Origin: an uncultured Collinsella sp.
Lineage (GTDB): Bacteria; Actinomycetota; Coriobacteriia; Coriobacteriales; Coriobacteriaceae
Assembly: GCA_905194675.1 (NCBI GenBank)
Contig: CAJJTG010000010.1
Coordinates: 1-55,191, forward strand
Reading direction: 5' to 3'
DNA: 55,191 bases
Positions 32,470 to 41,181 of this stretch are shown piece after piece (position 1 is the first letter of the stretch; every line of letters starts with the position of its first letter). Below the pieces are notes generated by a model. That model saw only the letters and a program-made list of their open reading frames with translations, was not told the DNA's origin and did not search any database. The position numbers and the translations under genes were made by a program.

Positions 32470-35360
32470 CGCCGCCGCTCGTGGCGTGCACGCCACAGCT
32501 GTAGATAGTGCCCAATCTGCGCCGATTCGATGCGCTGATAGGAGCTCGTGGGCAGCGACGTTAAGAACTTCTTTCCGTAGCCCTTCGTCACCAGGCGCGG
32601 GTCGGCCAGAATCAGCACGCCGCAATCGGTCGACGAGCGGATAAGGCGGCCGGCCGCCTGCTTGACCTCGAGCACCGCCTCGGGCAGCGAATAGCGCGCC
32701 CAAGCGCGGTCTTCGCGCAGGTTGCGCTCGCACGAGAGCGGGTCCGTGGGGCTCGAGAACGGCAGCTTGGGAATGATGACGCAGCGCAGCGTCTCGCCGC
32801 TGGCGTCGAATCCCTCCCAGAAGGCCTTAAGCGCAAAAAGCGACGAGGTCGGCTCGTTGATAAACCGGTCGCGCAGGCGACGAGGAGATGAGTTGCGCTG
32901 CTGGCAGTTGAGCTCCAGACCCGCACGGGCCATCTTGGGCTCAACGCGGGCGTACAGGTCTTCCATGTCGCGTCGATTGGTGAACAGCGTGAGCACCGAT
33001 CCGCCCATGGCAAGATGGGCGTCGACCAGCACGCGCTCGAGCGCCGTAAGATAGCTCTCACGATCGCGCGGATCGGGGATATCGCCCGCAACGACTACAG
33101 CCATGTTCGAATCAAAGTCGTAGCTCGAGTCCAAGTGCAGCGATGAGGATGTTGAAGCACCGATGCGATCGAGGCCAACCGCGTGGTTAAAGTGTTCAAA
33201 GCTTTTGGACACCGTCATGGTCGCCGAGGCAAAGATAGCCGTGTGAACCTCGGGCAGCCACTCGGTTGCCAAGGCCTCGCCAATATCGATGCGCTCTGCG
33301 GTCATTGACTCTCCGCCGGCACGCAGCCTGCGATTGACCTGCAGCGAATACACGTAGTGTTCATCGATGCCATCAATGATGAGTTTGAGGTTCTCGGCCA
33401 GCTCGTGCAGGCGGCGCGAGATATCGCCCAGGTCGACGACGACCTCGGGCTTATCGGCAGCGACGGCTTGCACCAGAGCGTCGACGCTCTTGTCAGCTTG
33501 CTCCAATGCGTCGATGGCAGCGTAGGCCGACTGTAAGAAATCATGCCAGTCGTCAGATTCGCGCAGCTCGGGGCCAATCCATAGATTGGCATTGTCATAA
33601 CCCCCACGGGCACGGCGGCCGAGCTCGCGAACGCCATCGAACACGTCGGCGATCGCCATGCTCGCACGCGCAACCGTCGAGGTCGCCTTGGCAGTAAGGC
33701 CCAGATAGAGCGTAGAGCCCTCGGAGGTTGCCAAATCACGGGAAACCTGGCTTAGCGCGCCGGTGCTCGAGCCACCCAGACGCTCAAACAGAACGCGTGA
33801 TTCGTCCGCCGACACCACGCGCGCCCATTGACGGCGTGCCTCGCGCTCGATGGAATGGGCCTCGTCGATTACCCAATGACGAATCGGGGGCAAGATTCTG
33901 CCCTCGGCCGCAACATTGCGGAACAGCAGGGAATGGTTGGTGACCACCACATCGGCATGCGCCGCGCGACGGCGGGCGCCGTGAACTAGGCATTTATCGG
34001 GGAAAAACGGGCATAGGCGACGGGCGCACTCGCGCGACGCCGTCGTAAAGTCGGGACGGTTGACGCTGCGCCAGCGAATGCCGAGCGAGTCGAGGTCGCC
34101 ATCGGCCGACTGACACACGTACGCCATGATGACCGCGACTGCCGTAAGCGTGTCGGCAGGATCACGCTTAGTCGTAATTTCGACTTGGCCGCGGCTCATG
34201 CGCTCAAGCTTGCGCAAGCATGGATAGTGGTCATAGCCCTTGAGGGCGCAAAACGATAGGCCTCCGTCCAGCTGCTCAGCAAGTTTGGGCAGCTCGTGAT
34301 ACATGAGCTGGTCGGCAAGATTATTCGATTTAGTCGCGATACCCACCGTGATGTTGTTGCGGCGCGCGGCCTCGGCAAAAGGCACCAGGTAAGCCATCGA
34401 TTTGCCGACGCCCGTCCCCGCCTCAATCACGCGATGCGTTCCCGTAACGAGCGCGTCACGGACCTCGAGCGCCATCGCGATCTGCTCATCGCGCGGCTCG
34501 TAGGTGGGATACATGCGATTGACCAGGCCGCCCGGGGCATAGTCCGCCTCGATTTCCTCGCGGCTCGGCATCTTAAGGACCGGTAGCTCGTCCGCATCAA
34601 CGCGATCATCGGCCCGATCGGCCTTGAGAACGTCGGCGCGGGCGGCGCTGAGAGAGAAGATGGAACCGGGGTTCTGTCCCGCCAAGAAGGAGAAGATGGG
34701 ACGATAGGACCAGGGTACGTCGGGGTACATGTCGGCCAGGCGCGTCATCAAGCCCTGAGGCAAGTCGGTGAGCGCCACGAGTAACACGCGCCACACACCA
34801 CACAAGGCGTCGACATCGGCGTTGGCGCGATGCGACACCGAGTCGCAGCCAAACAGGTCGGCCATGAAAGACAGCTTATGCGAGGCCAGGCGCGGAAGCG
34901 CGATGCGCGACAGTGCCAACGAATCGATCCAGATGTCACTGACGTTGACGCCGCCCTTGACCGACTCGATAAACGAGCGGTCGAAGGTGGCGTTATGTGC
35001 GATCACCGGGCAGCCGCCGACAAAATCGGCGAGAGCGGCGACAGCCTCAACGGCCGACGGGGCATCTGCCACATCGGCGTTTGTAATGCTCGTGAGCTCG
35101 GTAATCTCGGCGGGAATCAGCTGCTTGGGATGCACGAAGGTATCGAAGCGATCGACAACCTCGCGGCCCGAAAGGCGAGCCGCCGATATCTCGATAAGCT
35201 CGTTGTCCTGCACCGAAAGACCCGTGGTCTCGGTATCGAGGACGATAACATCTTCCTCGATGAGACCAAACGCTTGGGTTTTGGCGCGCTCGGCAAGCGT
35301 GGCATAGGAATCGATGACAAACTGCGGCGTTCCTGACGAAACCGCGTCCTCGATTAGCAT
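32466..35360 (-). CDS. DinG-type helicase with N-terminal DEDDh exonuclease
   Basis: A 964-residue fusion. Residues about 35-210 form a DnaQ-like 3'-5' exonuclease with all acidic motifs (VLDTETTGL, NATFDRSFI, HRANADVDAL). The rest is an XPD/DinG superfamily-2 helicase: Walker A EAGTGVGKS, DEAH box VIDEAHSIE and a C-terminal QAAGRLIRS arginine-finger motif. Cys residues between motifs (HYPCLRKL, ECARRLCPFFPDKC) fit a 4Fe-4S cluster. This layout is known from Gram-positive bacteria. Likely role: unwinding and trimming DNA at damaged forks. The ATG overlaps the ddl stop by seven bases. Confidence 0.92.
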   Translation of the reverse strand: MLIEDAVSSGTPQFVIDSYATLAERAKTQAFGLIEEDVIVLDTETTGLSVQDNELIEISAARLSGREVVDRFDTFVHPKQLIPAEITELTSITNADVADAPSAVEAVAALADFVGGCPVIAHNATFDRSFIESVKGGVNVSDIWIDSLALSRIALPRLASHKLSFMADLFGCDSVSHRANADVDALCGVWRVLLVALTDLPQGLMTRLADMYPDVPWSYRPIFSFLAGQNPGSIFSLSAARADVLKADRADDRVDADELPVLKMPSREEIEADYAPGGLVNRMYPTYEPRDEQIAMALEVRDALVTGTHRVIEAGTGVGKSMAYLVPFAEAARRNNITVGIATKSNNLADQLMYHELPKLAEQLDGGLSFCALKGYDHYPCLRKLERMSRGQVEITTKRDPADTLTAVAVIMAYVCQSADGDLDSLGIRWRSVNRPDFTTASRECARRLCPFFPDKCLVHGARRRAAHADVVVTNHSLLFRNVAAEGRILPPIRHWVIDEAHSIEREARRQWARVVSADESRVLFERLGGSSTGALSQVSRDLATSEGSTLYLGLTAKATSTVARASMAIADVFDGVRELGRRARGGYDNANLWIGPELRESDDWHDFLQSAYAAIDALEQADKSVDALVQAVAADKPEVVVDLGDISRRLHELAENLKLIIDGIDEHYVYSLQVNRRLRAGGESMTAERIDIGEALATEWLPEVHTAIFASATMTVSKSFEHFNHAVGLDRIGASTSSSLHLDSSYDFDSNMAVVVAGDIPDPRDRESYLTALERVLVDAHLAMGGSVLTLFTNRRDMEDLYARVEPKMARAGLELNCQQRNSSPRRLRDRFINEPTSSLFALKAFWEGFDASGETLRCVIIPKLPFSSPTDPLSCERNLREDRAWARYSLPEAVLEVKQAAGRLIRSSTDCGVLILADPRLVTKGYGKKFLTSLPTSSYQRIESAQIGHYLQLWRARHERRR

Positions 35361-36319
35361 GCAATGCCCGCTCGACGAAGGCCCATACGGATCAGGCTGT
35401 CACAGACCTGCGGGAACGTCATGTCGTCGGTGTGGCGGATCTCATCCGGATACAGCGACGTATCGGTCATGCCGGGAATGGTATTGGTCTCGAGGATAAC
35501 GGGGCCGTCCTCGCTCACAATAAAGTCGCTGCGCGAGATACCCAGGCAACCGAGGGCCTTGTGAGCGGCACAGGCAAGTTCCTGAGCGCGAGCGTAATTC
35601 TCGGGTGAAATCTGCGCCGGAATGCGATGGATATCCGTAGGGTCGACATACTTCACGTCCAGATCGTAGAACTCGCAGTCCTCGGGCTTACGAATCTCGA
35701 CAATCGGCAGGGCGCGTACGTCATCTTCGCCGTATACGCCGACGGTGATCTCGGTACCCTCGATGCACTTCTCGACCAGCACTTTGTCGCCGTACTCAAA
35801 CGCCTTGGCGATTGCCGCGGGCAGCTCGGAGGGCTCATGGACCAGGGAAATGCCATAGCTGGAACCGTTGACGGCCGGCTTCACAAAGCAGCGCTCGCCA
35901 CAAACCTCGACGATATGATCGATATCGACTTCATCGCCCACCTCGAGCGCAAGGCCGGGGGCAATGGGAATGCCCGCCTTGGCGTATAGGAGCTTAGAGA
36001 CCTCCTTGTCGGCACCGCAGGCGCTGGCAAGTACGCCCGAGGCCGTGTAGGGGATACCCAGGGTCTCCATGGCACCCTGCATGGCGCCATCCTCACCGCC
36101 GGCGCCGTGCATGGCGATAAATGCCACATCGAATCCGCCGTTCGCCATGGTTACCATAAAGTCATCAGCGGCCGTGTCAAGCAGCTCCACCGAGGTGTAG
36201 CCGGCTTCCTTCAGTGCCACCACAACGTTCTTTCCCGAATCGAGCGAAATCTCGCGCTCGGCGGAATGACCGCCCGCCAAGACCGCTACGTGCATGTTCT
36301 CTAGGCTTTTACCCGGCAT
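35354..36319 (-). CDS. ddl: D-alanine--D-alanine ligase
   Basis: A 321-residue ATP-grasp enzyme that joins two D-Ala for peptidoglycan precursors. Motifs: VAVLAGGHSAEREISL (N-terminal Glu of the active site), FIAMHGAGGEDGAMQG, FVKPAVNGSSYGISL, EITVGV and SRSDFIVSEDGPVILETNTIPGMT (metal ligands). The ATG at 36319 has GAGGAG eight bases upstream. It is divergent from rlmN and followed by the dinG-like gene with overlap. Length is slightly short for the family, but all key motifs are present. Confidence 0.95.
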   Translation of the reverse strand: MPGKSLENMHVAVLAGGHSAEREISLDSGKNVVVALKEAGYTSVELLDTAADDFMVTMANGGFDVAFIAMHGAGGEDGAMQGAMETLGIPYTASGVLASACGADKEVSKLLYAKAGIPIAPGLALEVGDEVDIDHIVEVCGERCFVKPAVNGSSYGISLVHEPSELPAAIAKAFEYGDKVLVEKCIEGTEITVGVYGEDDVRALPIVEIRKPEDCEFYDLDVKYVDPTDIHRIPAQISPENYARAQELACAAHKALGCLGISRSDFIVSEDGPVILETNTIPGMTDTSLYPDEIRHTDDMTFPQVCDSLIRMGLRRAGIAC

Positions 36320-36404
36320 GGGCAGACTCCTCCTCTATAATTTCTGCAGCTGATACCATATTGTAGCGATACCCTCTACGTTTCCCCAAAATCGAAAGGC
36401 TTCC

Positions 36405-37457
36405 ATGAATCCCAGGACTAAATCTCAGGACATTCGCGACTTGAGCCAAAACGATATTCGCGAGCTCGTGGCCGAACTTGGCCAGCCCGCCTTCCGCGCG
36501 AAGCAGCTCATCGAATGGGTCTTTGAGAAGAACGTTTGTTCGTTTGACGATATGACCAACCTTCCCAAGGCTTTCCGTGAGCAGCTTAAAGAGGCTTTTG
36601 CCTTTGATACGCCGACTGAAATCACCAAGCAGGTTTCCAAAGATGGCTCGCGCAAGTATCTGCTCGAGTACCACGATGGCATTTCCGTCGAGACTGTCGG
36701 CATGCCCCGCCGTAACAAACTTTCCGTCTGCGTTTCCACCCAGGCAGGCTGCGGCATGGGCTGTGCCTTTTGCGCTACCGGTCTCAACGGCCTCAAGCGC
36801 TCTCTGACCGCTCAAGAGATCGTCGACCAGGTGCTTCATGTATCCAACGACTTTGGCGAGCGTGCCACAAGCGTTGTCTTCATGGGCCAGGGCGAGCCGT
36901 TTGCCAACTACGACGAGGTTCTCAAGGCACTGCGTATCCTCAACGACCCCGATGGCATCGGTATCGGCGCTCGTCACCTCACCGTCTCTACCAGCGGCGT
37001 TATTCCCGGTATTCGCAAATTTGCCGATATCCCCGAGCAGTTCACGCTTGCCGTTTCCCTGCATTCCGCCATCCAGTCGACGCGCAATAAGCTCATGCCC
37101 GGTGTTAAGAAATACACGCTGCTTCGCCTTCACGAAGCGCTTCAGCTCTACACCGAGAAGACTGGCCGCCGCCCGACCTATGAGTATGCCATGATCGAAG
37201 GCGTCAACGATACGAATCCCGAGATGCAGGCGCTCTGCGACTTCTGCGAGGGAACGCTGTGCCACGTTAACCTGATTCAGCTTAACGACATCGAGGGCAG
37301 CCCGCTCAAGCCGTCGCCGATTCATAAGGTTGAGGATCTTCAGCGTCGTCTTGAGTCCCGTGGCATCGAGACCACGATTCGTAACTCCCGTGGTAACGAT
37401 ATTGACGCCGCTTGTGGACAGCTGAAGCAGCGCTTCAAAGTTCAGAAGAACGCATAG
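36405..37457 (+). CDS. rlmN: 23S rRNA (adenine-C2)-methyltransferase RlmN
   Basis: A 350-residue radical-SAM enzyme that methylates C2 of A2503 in 23S rRNA and A37 in some tRNAs. The cluster-binding CGMGCAFCATG lies at about 116-126, GQGEPFANY holds the SAM-contacting stretch, and the C-terminal VNLIQLNDIEGSPLKPS and the Cys near DAACGQL (the second catalytic Cys region) are present. The start is close to the divergent ddl promoter. It is followed by a strong terminator. Confidence 0.96.
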   Translation: MNPRTKSQDIRDLSQNDIRELVAELGQPAFRAKQLIEWVFEKNVCSFDDMTNLPKAFREQLKEAFAFDTPTEITKQVSKDGSRKYLLEYHDGISVETVGMPRRNKLSVCVSTQAGCGMGCAFCATGLNGLKRSLTAQEIVDQVLHVSNDFGERATSVVFMGQGEPFANYDEVLKALRILNDPDGIGIGARHLTVSTSGVIPGIRKFADIPEQFTLAVSLHSAIQSTRNKLMPGVKKYTLLRLHEALQLYTEKTGRRPTYEYAMIEGVNDTNPEMQALCDFCEGTLCHVNLIQLNDIEGSPLKPSPIHKVEDLQRRLESRGIETTIRNSRGNDIDAACGQLKQRFKVQKNA

Positions 37458-37475
37458 GGGAGTCGCACCCCAATA

Positions 37476-37491
37476 CGTTTCATGTGAAACA
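37476..37491 (+). promoter_or_regulatory. Degenerate parS-like site
   Basis: CGTTTCATGTGAAACA matches the parS consensus TGTTTCACGTGAAACA at 14 of 16 positions. It lies between rlmN and its terminator, about 2.1 kb from the three perfect parS sites. Confidence 0.5.
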
Positions 37492-37496
37492 TCGAA

Positions 37497-37535
37497 CGGT
37501 CCCGGTTGCAGGATATGCAACCGGGACCGTTTCAT
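37497..37535 (+). terminator. rlmN terminator
   Basis: A perfect 14-bp stem CGGTCCCGGTTGCA/TGCAACCGGGACCG with a five-base loop is followed by TTTCATTT. Confidence 0.9.
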
Positions 37536-37589
37536 TTATCGACCTCAATTTTGGACCAACTGCTACCTTTCCCATTTTTTACGGACAAA

Positions 37590-37629
37590 ATAAAGGGCCC
37601 TTGTCTCATGAATCAGACAAGGGCCCCTT
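37590..37629 (-). terminator. Terminator of the parA-parB operon
   Basis: On the minus strand AAGGGGCCCTTGTCT pairs with AGACAAGGGCCCTT and is followed by TATTTTG. It lies about 30 bases past the stop of the small gene after parB. Confidence 0.85.
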
Positions 37630-37648
37630 AAAATATGCAGGGTAATTG

Positions 37649-37660
37649 TTAGGTACCTAA
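37649..37660. repeat. 12-bp palindrome TTAGGTACCTAA, copy 1
   Basis: A perfect 12-base palindrome that overlaps the stop codon of the gene at 37657-37911. An identical copy is at 41153-41164. Confidence 0.6.
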
Positions 37661-37911
37661 TAGCCTACATTTTCCCATTGGTTGCTAACCCAACCTTGAT
37701 TAATCTTGGGATTCTTCGTTACCTGAGCAGTACGCATGGCAACATCTTCTGTCATAACATCCATTTTCTTCTTTGAAGTATCGACGATATCTTGCGTGCT
37801 ACGAAGCAAACGACCCCGAAGTTCATCGTCTGTCGCGATCTTATAGCCAGCAAAGGCACCAGCAGCGACAGTCGTCGCCAATGCAATCGCAGTAAAAATC
37901 TTATTCCTCAT
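37657..37911 (-). CDS. Small YtxH-like membrane protein
   Basis: About 84 residues. An N-terminal transmembrane helix (about 5-22; KIFTAIALATTVAAGAFAGY) is followed by a charged, helical region. The layout resembles YtxH-type envelope proteins, but similarity is only general. AAGGGGG lies six bases before the ATG at 37911, inside the end of parB, with an 11-base overlap, so it is made together with ParA and ParB. Its role is unknown. Confidence 0.72.
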   Translation of the reverse strand: MRNKIFTAIALATTVAAGAFAGYKIATDDELRGRLLRSTQDIVDTSKKKMDVMTEDVAMRTAQVTKNPKINQGWVSNQWENVGY

Positions 37912-38806
37912 CTTGGCCCCCTTGATCAAACTGAATCATTTCACCAAGAATACGAGAAAGCTCTTCTTCGTCTTTAAACTCAATTTCAATCTTATTCTTT
38001 CCACGCGAGCTCTTCACACGCACGTTGGTATTAAATACCTGGCGAAGCACACGGGCAGCCTTTTTAAAAGACTGAGGCGTTGCAGGCCTCGGCGTCTTAG
38101 GCGTCTCTCCGGCAGAAAACAATGGAGCAAGATTTTCTGTCGCTCTTACGGAAAGGCCCTCTGCAACAACCTTTTCTGCAAGTCGAATTCGAGCATCCTC
38201 ATAGGGAACTGCAAGAATCGCACGTGCATGACCAGCAGTAAGTTTACCCTCAAAAATCATCTGCTGAACTACTTCAGGGAGATCAAGAAGGCGCAACGAA
38301 TTTGTAATTGCAGAGCGTGATTTGCTTACTGCCTTCGACAATGCCTCCTGGGTCATACCGCTGGCATCAATGAGCTGGCGATAGCCCTTAGCCTCTTCGA
38401 CGGGATTCAGATCAGAACGCTGAAGGTTTTCGATAAGAGCAAGAGCCAGCATCTCTTCATCATTAACATCTTTAATGATGACAGGCAGCTCCTCAAGACC
38501 AGCAAGCTTTGACGCCTGGTAACGACGCTCACCAGCGATAATCTCATAGCCGTTTCCATGCTTGCGAACCAAGAGCGGCTGCAAAACGCCATGCTCTTGG
38601 ATTGACTCGCTCAACTCGCGAAGTTCAGTTTCATTAAAATGAATTCGCGGTTGATTAGGGTTGGGAACGATATCCTCTATAGGTAGTTTTGTTACAGATG
38701 CGGCATTTGAAGCAGATACAGCAGAACCACCGGTCTCATACTCGGCCTCTGAGACCAAAGCATTGAGTCCACGTCCCAATCCGCCACGTTTCTTTACACT
38801 AGGCAC
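37901..38806 (-). CDS. parB: Chromosome-partitioning protein ParB
   Basis: A 301-residue CTP-dependent DNA clamp that loads at parS. N-terminal ParA-contact segment GGLGRGLNALV; CTP-binding ParB/Srx fold with NPNQPRIHF and GERRYQASK; helix-turn-helix GMTQEALSKAVSKSRSAITN; C-terminal dimer domain. A GTG start overlaps the parA stop, with AGAGGTGA upstream. Cognate sites lie at 39639-39732. Confidence 0.95.
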   Translation of the reverse strand: MPSVKKRGGLGRGLNALVSEAEYETGGSAVSASNAASVTKLPIEDIVPNPNQPRIHFNETELRELSESIQEHGVLQPLLVRKHGNGYEIIAGERRYQASKLAGLEELPVIIKDVNDEEMLALALIENLQRSDLNPVEEAKGYRQLIDASGMTQEALSKAVSKSRSAITNSLRLLDLPEVVQQMIFEGKLTAGHARAILAVPYEDARIRLAEKVVAEGLSVRATENLAPLFSAGETPKTPRPATPQSFKKAARVLRQVFNTNVRVKSSRGKNKIEIEFKDEEELSRILGEMIQFDQGGQDEE

Positions 38807-39599
38807 GCTTGATCACCTCTTTTGCAAGGTTCATATACGCTTTTGCACCCTTATTTTGAGGTGCATAGGTAATTACCGGTTCTCCAAAAGACGGAGCTTC
38901 GGAGATTTTAACCGTACGGGGGATTAGCGTCTTAAATGCCTTATCACCAAAGTATGATTGAACCTCCTCAACAACCTGATTCGATAGAGAAGTACGCGAG
39001 TCATACATGGTCATAAGCACACCATAGGTGTCTAAGCCCTTGTTCAGACGTGATTTGACCATCTTCATTGACTCTAGCAGCTTCGTAACGCCCTCGAGTG
39101 CGTAGTACTCGCACTGGATCGGAATCAAAACGCTGTCTGCTGCGGTCAAGGCATTGATAGTAAGCAGGCCGAGCGAAGGAGGACAGTCAATGAAAATAAA
39201 ATCGAACTCGTCCTGAATCGGCTCAAGCAAATCTTTGAGGCGGGTTTCACGAGCAATTGCGCTTACGAGCTCAATTTCGGCACCTGCAAGCTGAATCGTA
39301 GCTGGAATTACGAATACCTTTTTGCAATTTGTATCAAGAACAAGCGATTCTGCCGGCACATCATTCAACAATGCATCATAGATGCAGCGATCAAGGTCTT
39401 CTTTTTCAATTCCAAATCCACTGGTGCTGTTTCCCTGCGGATCAAAATCGACAATCAGTGTCTTACGACCCTGCTCACCCAGTGCTGCTGCAAGGTTCAC
39501 AGCCGTCGTTGACTTACCGACGCCGCCTTTTTGATTGATGATTGCAATGATACGCGTGTCTTTTGCGCTCTTAGAACGCTTAACGTCGCGAAATCCCAC
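38799..39599 (-). CDS. parA: Chromosome-partitioning ATPase ParA (Soj)
   Basis: A 266-residue deviant Walker ATPase that binds DNA non-specifically and is stimulated by ParB to move origins apart. Walker A INQKGGVGKSTTAVNL with the signature Lys; DFDPQGNSTSG; FIDCPPSLG. The GTG at 39599 has AGGAGG four bases upstream. First gene of the parA-parB-YtxH-like operon; three parS sites lie in the leader. Confidence 0.96.
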   Translation of the reverse strand: MGFRDVKRSKSAKDTRIIAIINQKGGVGKSTTAVNLAAALGEQGRKTLIVDFDPQGNSTSGFGIEKEDLDRCIYDALLNDVPAESLVLDTNCKKVFVIPATIQLAGAEIELVSAIARETRLKDLLEPIQDEFDFIFIDCPPSLGLLTINALTAADSVLIPIQCEYYALEGVTKLLESMKMVKSRLNKGLDTYGVLMTMYDSRTSLSNQVVEEVQSYFGDKAFKTLIPRTVKISEAPSFGEPVITYAPQNKGAKAYMNLAKEVIKRA

Positions 39600-39638
39600 G
39601 GTCCCTCCTGGTGTGTATTAAAGCTGTCAAACGGAGGA

Positions 39639-39654
39639 TGTTTCACGTGAAACA
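39639..39654. promoter_or_regulatory. parS site 1
   Basis: TGTTTCACGTGAAACA, a perfect match to the bacterial parS palindrome, 40 bases before parA. Confidence 0.96.
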
Positions 39655-39677
39655 TTCCGATTCGATATCAACCGCCA

Positions 39678-39693
39678 TGTTTCACGTGAAACA
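39678..39693. promoter_or_regulatory. parS site 2
   Basis: A second perfect TGTTTCACGTGAAACA, 39 bases from site 1. Confidence 0.96.
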
Positions 39694-39716
39694 CTGCAAG
39701 TTGTTAGTATCCATTA

Positions 39717-39732
39717 TGTTTCACGTGAAACA
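39717..39732. promoter_or_regulatory. parS site 3
   Basis: A third perfect parS, again 39 bases on, ending two bases from the rsmG stop. The equal spacing of the three sites is close to four helical turns, which puts them on the same DNA face. Confidence 0.96.
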
Positions 39733-39733
39733 T

Positions 39734-40471
39734 CTAGGCAAGCGGATTCTTCTTTGCCATGCCATTTGCACGAGGCAATGAAACGGATGCCGGATGACTC
39801 TTTTTAAGAACAATGAACTCCCTGTGGCCCAAGCCCTCAGGCAAATCGATTGCGTCATTCTGAAGCAAAGTGAAGCCGCAAATTTTAGCTGCTGACATGC
39901 CGGAAGCAAGCTCCTCATCCGAAGGATTACCCTTGGTGATAACAAATAGCCCTCCGTCTTTGAGGAACGGAGCAGCATACTCAACAAGAATCGGTAGAGG
40001 GGCAAGTGCGCGGGCGGTTACGACAGAAAACTGCTTCTTATGGCTTCGAGCATATTCTTCAAGGCGATCATGAACCGCATGAGCATGTTTCAATCCAAGA
40101 ACATCAACAAAAGAATTGACAGCATCAACCTTCTTACCAACAGAGTCAATATAAGTAGCTTTACGATGCATGGTTATGGTTAACGGAATACCAGGGAAGC
40201 CCGCACCTGTTCCCATATCGAGCAAAGCTCCCTCAGGAGCCTTATTGATATAGGGGAGCAAAACAAGTGAGTCGAGGATATGAAGTACCGCAGCATCTTC
40301 TATGTTAAGAATACGGGTGAGATTGGTTGTCTTATTTGTTTCCAGAACCAAATCCAAATGTTGAATACATTTCCTCAGCTCAGTATCAGTTACGCTCAAG
40401 GAATACTCTTTGCAATAGCAAGTTAGACGACTCAACATCTCGTCAGCCTGCTGATCAGTAAGTACTAACAA
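39734..40471 (-). CDS. rsmG: 16S rRNA (guanine527-N7)-methyltransferase
   Basis: About 245 residues. RsmG (GidB) methylates G527 of 16S rRNA with SAM. Motifs: TNLTRI, HILDSLVLLPYI, LLDMGTGAGFPGIPL (SAM loop), VTARALAPLPILVEYAAPFLKDGG. The TTG at 40471 is chosen because AAGGAG lies exactly six bases upstream; the frame opens further to 40519, but that start has no ribosome site and lies against the terminator of khpB. Same strand as parA, in the usual rsmG-parA order. Confidence 0.92.
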   Translation of the reverse strand: MLVLTDQQADEMLSRLTCYCKEYSLSVTDTELRKCIQHLDLVLETNKTTNLTRILNIEDAAVLHILDSLVLLPYINKAPEGALLDMGTGAGFPGIPLTITMHRKATYIDSVGKKVDAVNSFVDVLGLKHAHAVHDRLEEYARSHKKQFSVVTARALAPLPILVEYAAPFLKDGGLFVITKGNPSDEELASGMSAAKICGFTLLQNDAIDLPEGLGHREFIVLKKSHPASVSLPRANGMAKKNPLA

Positions 40472-40516
40472 CGAAAGCTCCTTTCTGACAAAAATCAGTG
40501 TATCGAGAACTTTTGA

Positions 40517-40550
40517 CAAAAAAAGGGGACGTGGAAACCACGTCCCCTTA
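40517..40550 (-). terminator. khpB terminator
   Basis: A perfect 12-bp stem AAGGGGACGTGG/CCACGTCCCCTT with a three-base loop is followed on the minus strand by T7. It separates the rpmH-khpB unit from rsmG. Confidence 0.92.
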
Positions 40551-40567
40551 GCATAAGCTCGAGTAGA

Positions 40568-41137
40568 TTATCGAGCAACAATCACCACATGGCGATCGGG
40601 GTCAGAACCCTCAGAATGAGTATCGACGGCGTCATTGCCACGAAGTGCAATGTGAACCAGTCGGCGCTCGTAGGCATTCATGGGCGGAAGCGAAACACTC
40701 TTATGAGTGCGGATGGCACGCTCGGCAGCAGACTGAGCCATGGAGGCAACCTTGTCCTGACGGCGGCTCTTGTATCCCTCGACGTCCACTACAACCGGAT
40801 ACCTAAAGCCGAGCTTGCGGCTCACCAGCAATGAGAACATAACCTGAAGGGCATCAAGGGTGCGACCATGACGGCCAATGAGAACAGCAAGGTCGGGAGC
40901 CGTTACATCCAGAATCAGCTCACCCTCGTCGCCCTCATACTCATCGATAGGAGAGTTGGCGGCATCGAAGTGCGAAAGGATGGAACGCAGGATGGAAATC
41001 GCGACATCGGCAATGGTGTCGAGCTCCTCGTCGGTCAGCTCTTCACCAGCCTTGTAGCGCTGTGCAATCTCGGGATAATCGCCCGCGACCTGCGGGGCAA
41101 CCTCCTCAAGCATATCCTCGATGATCTCTTCAGACAT
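40568..41137 (-). CDS. khpB: RNA-binding protein KhpB (Jag)
   Basis: A 189-residue protein with an acidic N-terminal region (1-75), a KH domain (about 80-135; LILDVTAPDLAVLIGRHGRT with the GRHG loop) and an R3H domain at the end (RRLVHIALRGNDAVDTHSEG). The family binds many RNAs with KhpA and affects cell division. It lacks the usual Jag_N domain; an acidic stretch takes its place. GGAG lies six bases before the ATG at 41137. Classic position after yidC. Confidence 0.92.
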   Translation of the reverse strand: MSEEIIEDMLEEVAPQVAGDYPEIAQRYKAGEELTDEELDTIADVAISILRSILSHFDAANSPIDEYEGDEGELILDVTAPDLAVLIGRHGRTLDALQVMFSLLVSRKLGFRYPVVVDVEGYKSRRQDKVASMAQSAAERAIRTHKSVSLPPMNAYERRLVHIALRGNDAVDTHSEGSDPDRHVVIVAR

Positions 41138-41152
41138 AACGTACTCCAAAAG

Positions 41153-41164
41153 TTAGGTACCTAA
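41153..41164. repeat. 12-bp palindrome TTAGGTACCTAA, copy 2
   Basis: Identical to 37649-37660; shared bases extend to GTTAGGTACCTAA plus A/T. It lies in the yidC-khpB gap, 16 bases before the khpB start. Confidence 0.6.
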
Positions 41165-41181
41165 ATAAGATTGATATCCCA

